Assembly (NCBI GenBank): GCA_965222995.1
Contig: OZ244977.1
Coordinates: forward strand, 1,178,001-1,242,000
Direction: 5' to 3'
DNA: 64,000 nucleotides
Source of the DNA: SB11 sp965222995
Lineage (GTDB): Bacteria > Bacteroidota > Bacteroidia > UBA8524
Made by a program: the position numbers and the translations under genes. This document shows positions 34,666 to 42,256 of this stretch, in pieces; position 1 is the first letter of the stretch, and each line of letters opens with the position of its first letter. The notes under the pieces are model-generated. The model did not search any database. It was given only the letters and a program-made list of their open reading frames with translations, and was not told where the DNA came from.

Positions 34666-35499
34666 TTACGCGTAAACGGGTATCTGAAAATTTTCAAGCA
34701 ACTTGGTAAAGTATGCCGGGCTTTGTGCCAACCTGCTGCCATACCAACTAAACATCTCACCATCTACCAGCAAAACTTCAGCGTTGGGTAAAACCTCTTT
34801 TATTTCTCTTATGTGTTTTTCTTTAAAAGGAAAGGGTTCCGATGAAAGTAAAACTACTTCAGGGGCTAACTCTTTTAGCTCATCTAAAGTAAACATGGGG
34901 TATCGTAAACTTTCGTAGTCAGCATTTTTAGGAGTAAAATCTTCTAACACATTTACCATTCCGCATTGCTTCATCATTTCATCTATAAAAGTATTGCTAC
35001 TTGCACCCATGTATGGATTACGCCAAATTATATAAGCAGCACGGGTAGGGTATATGTTGTTGTTTTGCAGTTTAGAAAACTCATCAATTACATCACCACA
35101 TAATTCATGGGCTTTTTCTCCCGTATTGGTTACATCTCCCAGCATCTTTATCATTAAAAGAGCATCTTCCAATGTGTTAATATCACTCATCCAAACCGGA
35201 AATTCTTTTTCCAAAGCTTCAATCTGGCTTTTTTCATTTTCTTCTTTATTACCAATAATAAGGTCGGGCTGTAAAGCTCTAATTTTATCAAAGTTTAACT
35301 TTTTTGTACCTCCTACTTTTTCAGTAGCATTGAAATGATGAGCAGGGTGAATACAAAACCAAGTTATCCCAACAATATTTTCAGAAAGACCTAAATCAAA
35401 AAGTAATTCGGTTTGGCTGGGTACTATAGAAATAATACGCTTAGGGGTGGCGGGCAATGAAATTTTCCGTCCCATCTGATCGGTAAAATCTTTGGGCAT
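34666..35499 (-). CDS. BtuF-like ABC-transporter substrate-binding-fold protein without signal peptide
   Basis: 277 residues from ATG 35499. Helical-backbone metal/cobalamin receptor fold: RIISIVPSQTELLFDLGL, VGGTKKLNFDKIRALQPDLI, EDALLMIKMLGDV, YIIWRNPYMGASSNTFIDEM and VLLSSEPFPFKEKHI, as in BtuF and related cobalamin/haem-binding proteins. No signal peptide or lipobox is seen, so it may be cytoplasmic; such proteins are frequent in Bacteroidota next to no transporter. A cobalamin link is possible because a PduO adenosyltransferase occurs 7 kb away, but is not shown. Promoter-like TACCTTTG at 35521-35528. Confidence 0.78.
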   Translation of the reverse strand: MPKDFTDQMGRKISLPATPKRIISIVPSQTELLFDLGLSENIVGITWFCIHPAHHFNATEKVGGTKKLNFDKIRALQPDLIIGNKEENEKSQIEALEKEFPVWMSDINTLEDALLMIKMLGDVTNTGEKAHELCGDVIDEFSKLQNNNIYPTRAAYIIWRNPYMGASSNTFIDEMMKQCGMVNVLEDFTPKNADYESLRYPMFTLDELKELAPEVVLLSSEPFPFKEKHIREIKEVLPNAEVLLVDGEMFSWYGSRLAQSPAYFTKLLENFQIPVYA

Positions 35500-35520
35500 A
35501 CAGGTTGTTATTAGTTTAAG

Positions 35521-35528
35521 CAAAGGTA
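35521..35528 (-). promoter_or_regulatory. Putative -7 box of the BtuF-like gene
   Basis: Minus strand TACCTTTG, a full match, gives a leader of about 17 nt before ATG 35499. Confidence 0.4.
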
Positions 35529-35625
35529 TTATATCCTTTAACTTAAGCTAAAATTTAAGCGTTAAATGTTTGGTTTTGAACGATGAAACGTAAAAAAAAA
35601 CTACTGAACTGAAACTTAATGCAAC

Positions 35626-35645
35626 ATTTGGAACATAATCCAAAT
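35626..35645. repeat. Short inverted repeat in the btuF-like/algH intergenic region
   Basis: ATTTGGA (35626-35632) and TCCAAAT (35639-35645) form a 7-6-7 dyad in a 226-nt divergent intergenic region. It may be an operator for a dimeric regulator; no U-tract follows, so it is not a terminator. Confidence 0.35.
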
Positions 35646-35725
35646 CAATTAGTAAAAGGCTCTACTAACGTTGTTAAAATAAAAAGCGTAATACTATATA
35701 CAGTTTATAGGTTTTTTTATTTAAA

Positions 35726-36334
35726 ATGCAATTAACAACAGGTAGAATTAGAGGTATGATAAAGTATAAACTGGTACCACCAAATGCAGGGAGGTTATTA
35801 ATTGCCGAACCTTTTATGGCTGATGGAAATTTTACACGAAGTGTAATACTCTTAACTGCTTATGAAAAGGAGGGGGTGATTGGCTTTGTATTGAATAAAC
35901 CAACAGATTTTTCTATAAACGATTTAATGCCTGATTTTGGTAATGAATATGGTTTCGACCCCAAGATTTACCAGGGAGGGCCTGTGCAAAATGATACATT
36001 ACATTTTATACACCGTTTAGGCAATGAGCTTGATGGAAGTATTAAAATTGGTGATAATCTTTGGTGGGGCGGTGATGCAGCACAACTTTCACAAAAAATT
36101 AAGCTCAATACAATTAAAGAAGAACAAGTACGTTTTTTTATAGGGTACTCAGGCTGGGATATTGAGCAACTTGAAAATGAAATTGATATGAAATCATGGA
36201 TTGTTGCCGATGTGGCACTCGATAGCGTGTTTGATACTGATGATGATAATGAGTTTTGGACGAAAACTATGCAAACCCTTGGCGATGACTATAAGGAAGT
36301 AGCTAACTATCCTAAAGATATACATTGGAACTAA
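35726..36334 (+). CDS. YqgE/AlgH family protein
   Basis: 202 residues from ATG 35726; an alternative Met at residue 11 would still keep the domain. Family features: GRLLIAEPFMADGNFTRSVI, GVIGFVLNKPT, IYQGGPVQNDTLHFIHRLG, LWWGGDAAQLS and FFIGYSGWDIEQLENEI. The AlgH family has no established biochemical activity; it is linked to alginate regulation only by name in Pseudomonas. Its stop shares one nt with the ATG of the first beta-barrel gene downstream (TAATG), so it heads that tandem cluster. Confidence 0.9.
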   Translation: MQLTTGRIRGMIKYKLVPPNAGRLLIAEPFMADGNFTRSVILLTAYEKEGVIGFVLNKPTDFSINDLMPDFGNEYGFDPKIYQGGPVQNDTLHFIHRLGNELDGSIKIGDNLWWGGDAAQLSQKIKLNTIKEEQVRFFIGYSGWDIEQLENEIDMKSWIVADVALDSVFDTDDDNEFWTKTMQTLGDDYKEVANYPKDIHWN

Positions 36335-37026
36335 TGAAGGTTGGAAACAAGCGACTGATATTTTTTGTACTTACTTTTTTAATTGGGGAAGCATTATTGG
36401 CACAAGACATAATTTTCTTTAGAGATGGGAGTAAGGATAGTGCTAAGGTTATTGAGATTGGAAATAAATATATTAGCTACAAGAAATATAAAAGACAGGC
36501 AGGACCTATTTATAAAGTAAAAAAATCTACAGTTGTATTAATAGAGTTTGAAGATGGTGAAATAGAGGTAATAGAGTCAGAGCCTGAGAAAAAGACTTTT
36601 AAGGCTATTGACCCGATTTTGCAAAAGAGAAATATTATAACATTAAATTTATTTGGAGTTTTACTAACCAATTTTCATTTAGGGTATGAGAATATTAGTA
36701 AAGATGGACGGTTGGGAGTAAGGGCTAATTTAATTGCCAGTTTTGCACCCTATGAGTACATAGGGATGTATGCAACCGGGGTGGATTTTAATTTTTATCT
36801 CAAAGGACAAAAAAGGGTGAATTATTTTTTAGGCCCGTCAATAAGAGTAGGGGCTTTTGAAACAGATATTCCTTTTGCCTCTGTTTTGTTTAATAACGGA
36901 GTTTCATATTCAGCCAAAAGCGGTTTTTTTATGAGTACCCAAATAGGTTTGGGGCCCGCTGTTTATGCTGATGAAGGCGTACTGGTATACGGTTTTTGGA
37001 TGTTTAATTTAGGGGGTAGGTTTTAA
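36334..37026 (+). CDS. Outer membrane beta-barrel protein, tandem family member 1
   Basis: 230 residues from ATG 36334 with signal peptide (RLIFFVLTFLIGEALLAQ). Residues about 20-80 form a small repeat-like domain (DIIFFRDGSKDSAKVIEIG, YKVKKSTVVLIEF), followed by a barrel: NIITLNLFGVLLTNFHLGYE, VDFNFYLKGQKRVNYFLGPS, and a final strand ending GGRF. It is the most divergent of four adjacent paralogs. The terminal aromatic residue fits BamA-dependent insertion in the outer membrane. Role unknown. Coupled to algH by a 1-nt stop/start overlap. Confidence 0.8.
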   Translation: MKVGNKRLIFFVLTFLIGEALLAQDIIFFRDGSKDSAKVIEIGNKYISYKKYKRQAGPIYKVKKSTVVLIEFEDGEIEVIESEPEKKTFKAIDPILQKRNIITLNLFGVLLTNFHLGYENISKDGRLGVRANLIASFAPYEYIGMYATGVDFNFYLKGQKRVNYFLGPSIRVGAFETDIPFASVLFNNGVSYSAKSGFFMSTQIGLGPAVYADEGVLVYGFWMFNLGGRF

Positions 37027-37037
37027 TAAGAGTATTT

Positions 37038-37814
37038 ATGAGAACAATAAAAAAAATATTGCTGCTGTTTGTTGTTGTGCTTCTAAGCTACACAGCTTAT
37101 GGGCAAGACATTATGTACAAAAAAGACGGTACTAAAGATAGTGTTATAGTAAAAGAAGTTACACCTATAGAAATAGTATATAAAAGATACCGTAGACCCG
37201 AAGGACCTACATACCGTATATATAAAAGCAAAATACTTTTGATTGAATATGCTGATGGTACTGTAGAGGTATATAATAATACTCCAACAGCCACAAACGG
37301 TAATGTTAAAAATACTGTTAATAATGACACCTTTACCCATAAATTAGGAAGAAACATAATATCAATAAACTACCTGCATATACTGAATGGCAATATTCAC
37401 TTAGGCTACGAAAGAATAACGAAAAATGGTATTGCAGGCCTTAAGCTGAGTGTAAACTTTAATGTAGATAATGTTGACTCTGATATTCTTACTTATCAAA
37501 GAGACTTTACCACAGGTTTAGACTTAAATTTATACCCTACAGGACAAGGCAAAATAAAATACTTTTTGGGACCGTCATTTAGGGTAGGAACTGTTAGCGA
37601 AAGGTACAACTCCAGAACCCGGGGAGATGTGATTGATTACTATAACTACTTCGGTGTGTTTTTTAATAACGGTTTCAACATACAGCCTACCCAAAATCTG
37701 TATTTAGGTTTTCAGGGAGCTTTGGGTATAGGCAGGTTTAATAGCCAACAAGGGAATATAAACCTTACTGATGTTGATGGTATTTTCGCTTTTAATATGG
37801 GCTATCGATTTTAG
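37038..37814 (+). CDS. Outer membrane beta-barrel protein, tandem family member 2
   Basis: 258 residues with signal peptide (ILLLFVVVLLSYTAYGQ). The N-terminal small domain shared with member 1 (DIMYKKDGTKDSVIVKEV, YRIYKSKILLIEYADGTVEV) precedes the barrel: NIISINYLHILNGNIHLGYE, LDLNLYPTGQGKIKYFLGPS, YFGVFFNNGFNIQPTQNLYL and the end FAFNMGYRF. It starts 11 nt after member 1. The barrel is closest to members 3 and 4, so this gene bridges the two subtypes with and without the N-terminal domain. Confidence 0.82.
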   Translation: MRTIKKILLLFVVVLLSYTAYGQDIMYKKDGTKDSVIVKEVTPIEIVYKRYRRPEGPTYRIYKSKILLIEYADGTVEVYNNTPTATNGNVKNTVNNDTFTHKLGRNIISINYLHILNGNIHLGYERITKNGIAGLKLSVNFNVDNVDSDILTYQRDFTTGLDLNLYPTGQGKIKYFLGPSFRVGTVSERYNSRTRGDVIDYYNYFGVFFNNGFNIQPTQNLYLGFQGALGIGRFNSQQGNINLTDVDGIFAFNMGYRF

Positions 37815-37886
37815 TATTTCAGGCTTATATTATTAGTAGAGCAGCTTTTTGTGCTTAAGTATTGTCATTTAGTAAAAATCACAACT

Positions 37887-38480
37887 ATGACTATGAAACC
37901 AAGAAAACAAGTTTTTATGGCAATCATTTTTACTTTGATTTGTCAATCTGCTTTTTCACAGGAGAATACTTCTTCTTCACAAAAATGGGGTAGGAATATT
38001 ATCTCTATAAACTACTTACACATTTTAAACGGTAATTCTCACCTCGGCTATGAAAGGCTAACAAAAAACGGTTTACTGGGGTTAAAATTCAGTGTTAACT
38101 TTAATTTAGGAGAGACAACACAATCAGGCTTATTAAAATATAAGAGAAACTTTACAACAGGTTTTGATTTAAACTTTTACCCTACAGGGCAAGGAAGAAT
38201 TAAATATTTTGCAGGTCCGTCTTTTAGAGTAGGGGCAGTTTCAGGAGAAACAGTTATCTATGATGATTTTAGAAGATTTACAAGGTATGCATATAATAAC
38301 AGATTAAATACTTTGGGTGTATTTTTTAATAATGGGTTTGTTATTCAAACTACTCCTAAACTTTATATGGGAGTGCAAGGTGCAATTGGAGTTAGCCTGT
38401 TTCAAAAAGGGGCTGATGCAACTTCCAGGTACAGTGAAGTTGATGGTTTCGTGGCTTTAAACATGGGGTATAGATTTTAA
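37887..38480 (+). CDS. Outer membrane beta-barrel protein, tandem family member 3
   Basis: 197 residues from ATG 37887 (next Met at 37893), the start of the signal peptide (KQVFMAIIFTLICQSAFSQ). It lacks the N-terminal small domain. Barrel motifs: GRNIISINYLHILNGNSHLG, FDLNFYPTGQGRIKYFAGPS, LGVFFNNGFVIQTTPKLYMG, FVALNMGYRF. Nearly the same strand sequences as member 2, supporting recent duplication with loss of the N-terminal domain. Four nt separate it from member 4. Function unknown. Confidence 0.8.
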   Translation: MTMKPRKQVFMAIIFTLICQSAFSQENTSSSQKWGRNIISINYLHILNGNSHLGYERLTKNGLLGLKFSVNFNLGETTQSGLLKYKRNFTTGFDLNFYPTGQGRIKYFAGPSFRVGAVSGETVIYDDFRRFTRYAYNNRLNTLGVFFNNGFVIQTTPKLYMGVQGAIGVSLFQKGADATSRYSEVDGFVALNMGYRF

Positions 38481-38484
38481 AGAT

Positions 38485-39069
38485 ATGAAAGCACTAAAAC
38501 ATTTTTTCTGCATAGCTTTTCTAATAATAACTACCTGCCAAGCATACACACAGGAATTAAGCGAAGCGAAATGGGGTAGAAATATGATATCAGTTAATAT
38601 TATAGAATTACCCATTGCAAACGCAAACTTAGGGTATGAGCGGCTGATGCGTGGTGGACTGATAGGGATAAAGTTTAATATGAACTATAATTTTGATGCA
38701 TCTTCTGATGCAGGCATAACAGGTTTTAAGCGTATTTTTGATGGCGGTATAGATTTAAACTTATACCCAACCGGGCAAGGAAGGATTAAGTATTTTGCAG
38801 GTCCTTCACTTAAAATGGGTAGAGTAGGCAGACGATACTACTATTCAAACGATATTAACGGGCAGCCCACGTACGATTATTCAAACCGTTCTAATTATTT
38901 AGGATTGTACTTTAATAACGGTTTCATCCTTCAACCGAATAAATGGTTATTTATGGGGGTACAAGGTATGTTAGGCGTTGGGCTATTCAAAAGCATTAAC
39001 ACCCGAAGCACAAACAGTTTTGCTCAAATGGATGGGGTTTTTAAACTAAATACAGGCTACAGGTTTTAA
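38485..39069 (+). CDS. Outer membrane beta-barrel protein, tandem family member 4
   Basis: 194 residues with signal peptide (HFFCIAFLIITTCQAYTQ). The barrel matches its neighbours: GRNMISVNIIELPIANANLG, IDLNLYPTGQGRIKYFAGPS, YLGLYFNNGFILQPNKWLFM, FKLNTGYRF at the end. It lacks the N-terminal small domain. Last gene of the algH-barrel cluster; its final four nt overlap the stop of the convergent cystathionine beta-synthase-like gene. Confidence 0.8.
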   Translation: MKALKHFFCIAFLIITTCQAYTQELSEAKWGRNMISVNIIELPIANANLGYERLMRGGLIGIKFNMNYNFDASSDAGITGFKRIFDGGIDLNLYPTGQGRIKYFAGPSLKMGRVGRRYYYSNDINGQPTYDYSNRSNYLGLYFNNGFILQPNKWLFMGVQGMLGVGLFKSINTRSTNSFAQMDGVFKLNTGYRF

Positions 39070-40427
39070 CCTATAGCCTGTATAACATCGTATTTAGTTA
39101 TAATATGAAGATTACCACCCCAGTCTTTCATTAAAACAGCACTGTTTTCTTTATTTATTTTCTTTGATACTTCATCAAGTCGGGCTTGCGGGTCAACAAA
39201 GGGAAATGCAGGCTGCATTATGTCTGCTATTTTACCGGTTTTTAAGTCGGGGTTAGTTACTAAACTTGCATACAAATGATTATCGTTCAGGCTTCCAACA
39301 AACTCATCTTCTTGTGTAACCGGTATCTGAGAAATATCGTATTTCTGCATTAATTCAAGAGCCTTTTCAACACTTTCATCAGCATTAATAGTTACCAGTT
39401 TCAAATCTTTATGGCTTTCAATTAAATCAATTGCTTTTGGGTTTTTCTCTTGCAAAAAGCCACGGTCTCGCATCCAGTTATCATTAAACATTTTACCCAG
39501 GTAGCGGATACCATGGTCGTGGAAAATTACCACAACAACATCATCAGGACCAAACATGTGCTTCATTTGCTCAATACCCGCCATTGCAGAGCCGGCACTA
39601 TTGCCAACCAAAATACCTTCTTCTCGGGCTATTTTGCGTGTATATATAGCAGCATCTTTATCGGTAACCTGTTCAAAATGGTCAATAATATCAAAGTTTA
39701 CATTGTCAGGTAAAAAATCTTCGCCAATACCTTCAGTTATATACGGGTAAATCTCATTTTTATCAAACTCGCCTGTTTTTTTATATTTAGTAAATACAGA
39801 ACCATAAGTATCAATACCGAATATTTTAATATTCGGGTTTTTCTCTTTCAGGTATTTTCCTGTACCGCTTATGGTTCCACCTGTACCAACACCCACAACC
39901 AGATGCGTTATTTTTCCATCGGTTTGCTCCCATATCTCAGGGCCTGTTTGCTCGTAATGTGCAACAGCATTTGAAGGGTTGTTATACTGGTCGGGTTTCC
40001 AAGAATTGGGTACATCATTTACCAAACGGCTTGATACTGAATAATAACTACGGGCATCTTCAGGGTCTACATCAGTAGGGCAAACAATTACCTCAGCGCC
40101 TAAAGCTTTTAGCACATCTACTTTTTCTTGCGATTGTTTATCAGTAGTAGTAAAAATACATTTATACCCCTTTATTATAGCTGCTATGGCTAAACCCATA
40201 CCTGTATTGCCGCTGGTACCCTCAATAATGGTTCCACCGGGTTTCAAATCACCACGTTTTTCAGCATCCTCAATCATTTTCAAAGCCATACGGTCTTTGA
40301 TGCTGTTACCCGGGTTAAATGTTTCAACTTTTGCTAATACTAAAGCAGGTATATCTTTAGTTAGGTTGTTAATTTTTACTAGTGGCGTATTGCCTATGGT
40401 TTCTAAAATGGTATTGCTATAGCGCAT
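39066..40427 (-). CDS. Cystathionine beta-synthase-like PLP enzyme with C-terminal CBS domains
   Basis: 453 residues. The PLP fold II domain shows NSIKDRMALKMI (Schiff-base Lys about 42), GTSGNTGMGLAIAA (phosphate loop), VVGVGTGGTISGTGKYLKEK and EEGILVGNSAGSA. Residues about 335-453 hold a CBS pair (VTINADESVEKALELMQKYD, QIPVTQEDEFVGSL). This layout is that of cystathionine beta-synthase, which condenses serine with homocysteine, though cysteine-synthase activity cannot be excluded. The CBS pair suggests adenosyl ligand control. ATG 40427 lies 5 nt after a TACCTTTG box, so the mRNA is probably leaderless. Confidence 0.9.
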   Translation of the reverse strand: MRYSNTILETIGNTPLVKINNLTKDIPALVLAKVETFNPGNSIKDRMALKMIEDAEKRGDLKPGGTIIEGTSGNTGMGLAIAAIIKGYKCIFTTTDKQSQEKVDVLKALGAEVIVCPTDVDPEDARSYYSVSSRLVNDVPNSWKPDQYNNPSNAVAHYEQTGPEIWEQTDGKITHLVVGVGTGGTISGTGKYLKEKNPNIKIFGIDTYGSVFTKYKKTGEFDKNEIYPYITEGIGEDFLPDNVNFDIIDHFEQVTDKDAAIYTRKIAREEGILVGNSAGSAMAGIEQMKHMFGPDDVVVVIFHDHGIRYLGKMFNDNWMRDRGFLQEKNPKAIDLIESHKDLKLVTINADESVEKALELMQKYDISQIPVTQEDEFVGSLNDNHLYASLVTNPDLKTGKIADIMQPAFPFVDPQARLDEVSKKINKENSAVLMKDWGGNLHIITKYDVIQAIG

Positions 40428-40431
40428 GGCG

Positions 40432-40439
40432 CAAAGGTA
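40432..40439 (-). promoter_or_regulatory. Putative -7 box of the CBS-like gene
   Basis: Minus strand TACCTTTG ends 5 nt before ATG 40427; this places the expected transcription start on the A of the start codon. No TTG at the expected -33 distance. Confidence 0.45.
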
Positions 40440-40481
40440 TAAGAATTTTACGGCTGAATTTTAATTGTTCGTAAACAAAAA

Positions 40482-40502
40482 AGCCTGCTTTTAAAGCAGG
40501 CT
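40482..40502 (-). terminator. Intrinsic terminator of the DUF4199 gene
   Basis: AGCCTGCT (40482-40489) pairs with AGCAGGCT (40495-40502). On the minus strand the hairpin is followed by TTTTTTG, 26 nt after the stop of the DUF4199 gene. Confidence 0.8.
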
Positions 40503-40527
40503 CAATTTTTTAAATTATTTTGTGTTG

Positions 40528-41049
40528 TTATTTCTTTTTAAGTATTACCGCAGCTATTATTGAAACTATTAAACCAACAGGGAAATACTCAACAAATAAA
40601 CTTACTAAAAACATAACCAATGGGTTAGAATACGTCTCCATTTGGCTGTTCATTTCTGCAATTTTGGTAGCTTTTTCAGCTTGTGAAATTTCAAGCAAAT
40701 TTATTTTATCTACTTGTGCAGTTTTATAAAGTTCAATAAAAGAGTTATCTATAAAATTAAAGTATATTAAAAAAGTTAATGAGTATATAGTCCCTGCGAT
40801 AAGCGTTATATAAATACCGATTAAAAAAGCTTTGCCAAATTTTACTTTACCTTCATTAAATTTATCCCTAAAGGTTTTAATAGCAACGAAAACCGTTGAA
40901 AGAGAAAGTAGCATAGAAACATAGCCTAAAACTTGAGCTAAATCATAATTGTCTGATGTTACATCAGTCATTAAAGGAGTAGAAAGTAACATGAAAACGG
41001 CAACTATAACACCTGCAATAATTCCGTAACGTAAAACTAAATTTTTCAT
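40528..41049 (-). CDS. DUF4199 family membrane protein
   Basis: 173 residues from ATG 41049; upstream Met codons would extend the frame into the regulatory palindrome. Four membrane helices: LRYGIIAGVIVAVFMLLST, QVLGYVSMLLSLSTVFVAI, KAFLIGIYITLIAGTIYSLT and LVMFLVSLFVEYFPVGLIVS. The segment IKTFRDKFNEGKVKFGKAF between helices 2 and 3 is typical of DUF4199. Function is unknown. It follows the LuxR-type regulator gene on the same strand, with a perfect 18-bp palindrome in the 112-nt gap, which suggests control by that regulator. Confidence 0.82.
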   Translation of the reverse strand: MKNLVLRYGIIAGVIVAVFMLLSTPLMTDVTSDNYDLAQVLGYVSMLLSLSTVFVAIKTFRDKFNEGKVKFGKAFLIGIYITLIAGTIYSLTFLIYFNFIDNSFIELYKTAQVDKINLLEISQAEKATKIAEMNSQMETYSNPLVMFLVSLFVEYFPVGLIVSIIAAVILKKK

Positions 41050-41101
41050 AATAAGTGTATTTTTTTTGATGGCAAAACAATCGCTTATGTGCTCATAATG
41101 C

Positions 41102-41119
41102 ATCACCCGTACGGGTGAT
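41102..41119. promoter_or_regulatory. Perfect 18-bp palindrome, candidate operator
   Basis: ATCACCCGT (41102-41110) is followed directly by its reverse complement ACGGGTGAT (41111-41119). With no loop and no U-tract it is a poor terminator. The size and form (ACCCGTACGGGT core) resemble binding sites of dimeric LuxR-type regulators. It lies 53 nt upstream of the DUF4199 start and just after the LuxR-type gene. Confidence 0.55.
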
Positions 41120-41161
41120 TTTGAGTGTTTATAGGTGTTTTAGCCAGTTTGGGTGAGTAGG

Positions 41162-41626
41162 TTAGGGGATTAAATTTAACTCTTTGGCTCGTTGTATAGC
41201 TTGGGTTCTTCGGTTCACATCAAGCTTCGCAAATAAATTAGCAAGGTGTGTTTTAACGGTATTGGGAGAAACAAAAAGTTTATCGGCTACTTCTTGGTTG
41301 GTATGCCCTTTAGCTATTAGTTCTAAAACATCATATTCGCGTTTGCTAATGCCTAGCTCCTGCAAAATACTTTCGTCCATTTTCCAATCCTCACCCCCTT
41401 GTACTTCTACAACCAGCTTTTTGCTTTTATTGGTAAGCTTTAGCCCCACCCAAATACCTACAACACAAAAAAGCACGGCAACAATGCCAGCATAAACTTC
41501 AAACACATTGTTTTTTATAACTAAATTAAACTCAAGCAGTTTAAGGGCAATTAATAAACCACCCAGTATTAGCCCGTACAATAGCATAGACTTTAAAAAA
41601 GAGGAGGTGTTTTTGGTAGCTGCCAT
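41162..41626 (-). CDS. Membrane-anchored LuxR-type transcriptional regulator
   Basis: 154 residues. Two membrane helices (SFLKSMLLYGLILGGLLIAL and VYAGIVAVLFCVVGIWVGL) are followed by a short linker and a LuxR/GerE helix-turn-helix (about 90-154: ISKREYDVLELIAKGHTNQE, VADKLFVSPNTVKTHLANLF). No receiver or ligand-binding domain is present. The regulator would bind DNA while tethered to the inner membrane. Membrane LuxR proteins next to DUF4199 genes are, from memory, a recurrent pair in Bacteroidota; their signal is unknown. ATG 41626. Confidence 0.85.
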   Translation of the reverse strand: MAATKNTSSFLKSMLLYGLILGGLLIALKLLEFNLVIKNNVFEVYAGIVAVLFCVVGIWVGLKLTNKSKKLVVEVQGGEDWKMDESILQELGISKREYDVLELIAKGHTNQEVADKLFVSPNTVKTHLANLFAKLDVNRRTQAIQRAKELNLIP

Positions 41627-41682
41627 AAATAAATCTGCTACAAATTAAAGCATTTGAGGTTTTTTTGAGGCTAATTTATAAA

Positions 41683-41690
41683 TAGTTTTG
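41683..41690 (+). promoter_or_regulatory. Putative -7 box of the TPM gene
   Basis: TAGTTTTG ends 5 nt before ATG 41695, so a leaderless mRNA is predicted. The nearest TTTG (41664-41667) is 15 nt upstream, closer than the usual 20. Confidence 0.4.
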
Positions 41691-41694
41691 TGTT

Positions 41695-42231
41695 ATGGCT
41701 TTGAAAAAGACTCTTCTATACACGTTTACCTTTATTTGGCTTTTACTTTCGGCTTCAATAATATTTGCTCAAACAAAGGGAGATAAAAGTGATACACCCG
41801 GTTATAAAGGGTGGGTAAACGATTTTGAAGATATTTTTACTGAAAAAGAAGAAAAGAAGCTTACCCAATTACTTGATTCATTTGAAAAAGAGACTTCTTA
41901 TGAGGTGGTTATTGTAACACTTGGTATGTCTATGGTAGGGGAGCATGATAGCGATATGTTTAATGTTACTTACAAAATTGCGAATGCTTGGGGTGTAGGA
42001 AAAAAAGATTTAAATAATGGAGTGTTGATAGGTATTAGCAGGGGTAGAAAAAAAATACGGATACAAAACGGCTTGGGTACAGAGAAAGTATTTAGTGATG
42101 AAAAAACTAAAGAAATAATTGACACTAAATTTATTCCAGGTTTCAGAAACGGAAAATTCTTTGAAGGCACTTATGAGGGTACAAAAGCTATAATTGACTT
42201 TTTACACGACAAGCAAATACCAAGCAAATAA
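41695..42231 (+). CDS. TPM domain (YgcG-like) secreted protein
   Basis: 178 residues with a signal peptide (FIWLLLSASIIFAQ). The TPM domain covers most of the rest: VNDFEDIFTEKEEKKLTQLL, YEVVIVTLGMSM, AWGVGKKDLNNGVLIGISRG and RIQNGLGTEKVFSDEKTKEI. TPM proteins bind calcium or act as phosphatase-like folds and are linked to photosystem repair in plants; bacterial roles are open. Many homologs have a C-terminal membrane helix, which is missing here, so it is probably periplasmic. It is followed after 25 nt by pduO. Confidence 0.82.
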   Translation: MALKKTLLYTFTFIWLLLSASIIFAQTKGDKSDTPGYKGWVNDFEDIFTEKEEKKLTQLLDSFEKETSYEVVIVTLGMSMVGEHDSDMFNVTYKIANAWGVGKKDLNNGVLIGISRGRKKIRIQNGLGTEKVFSDEKTKEIIDTKFIPGFRNGKFFEGTYEGTKAIIDFLHDKQIPSK

Positions 42232-42256
42232 CCTATATAGTTGTTTAATAGTAACA

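Noticed and set aside
35500..35725. Cobalamin riboswitch upstream of the BtuF-like gene
   Set aside because: The -7 box leaves a leader of only about 17 nt, and no B12-box-like sequence is visible.
41102..41119. The 18-bp palindrome as a terminator of the LuxR-type gene
   Set aside because: Zero-nt loop and no T-run on the minus strand; an operator is more likely.
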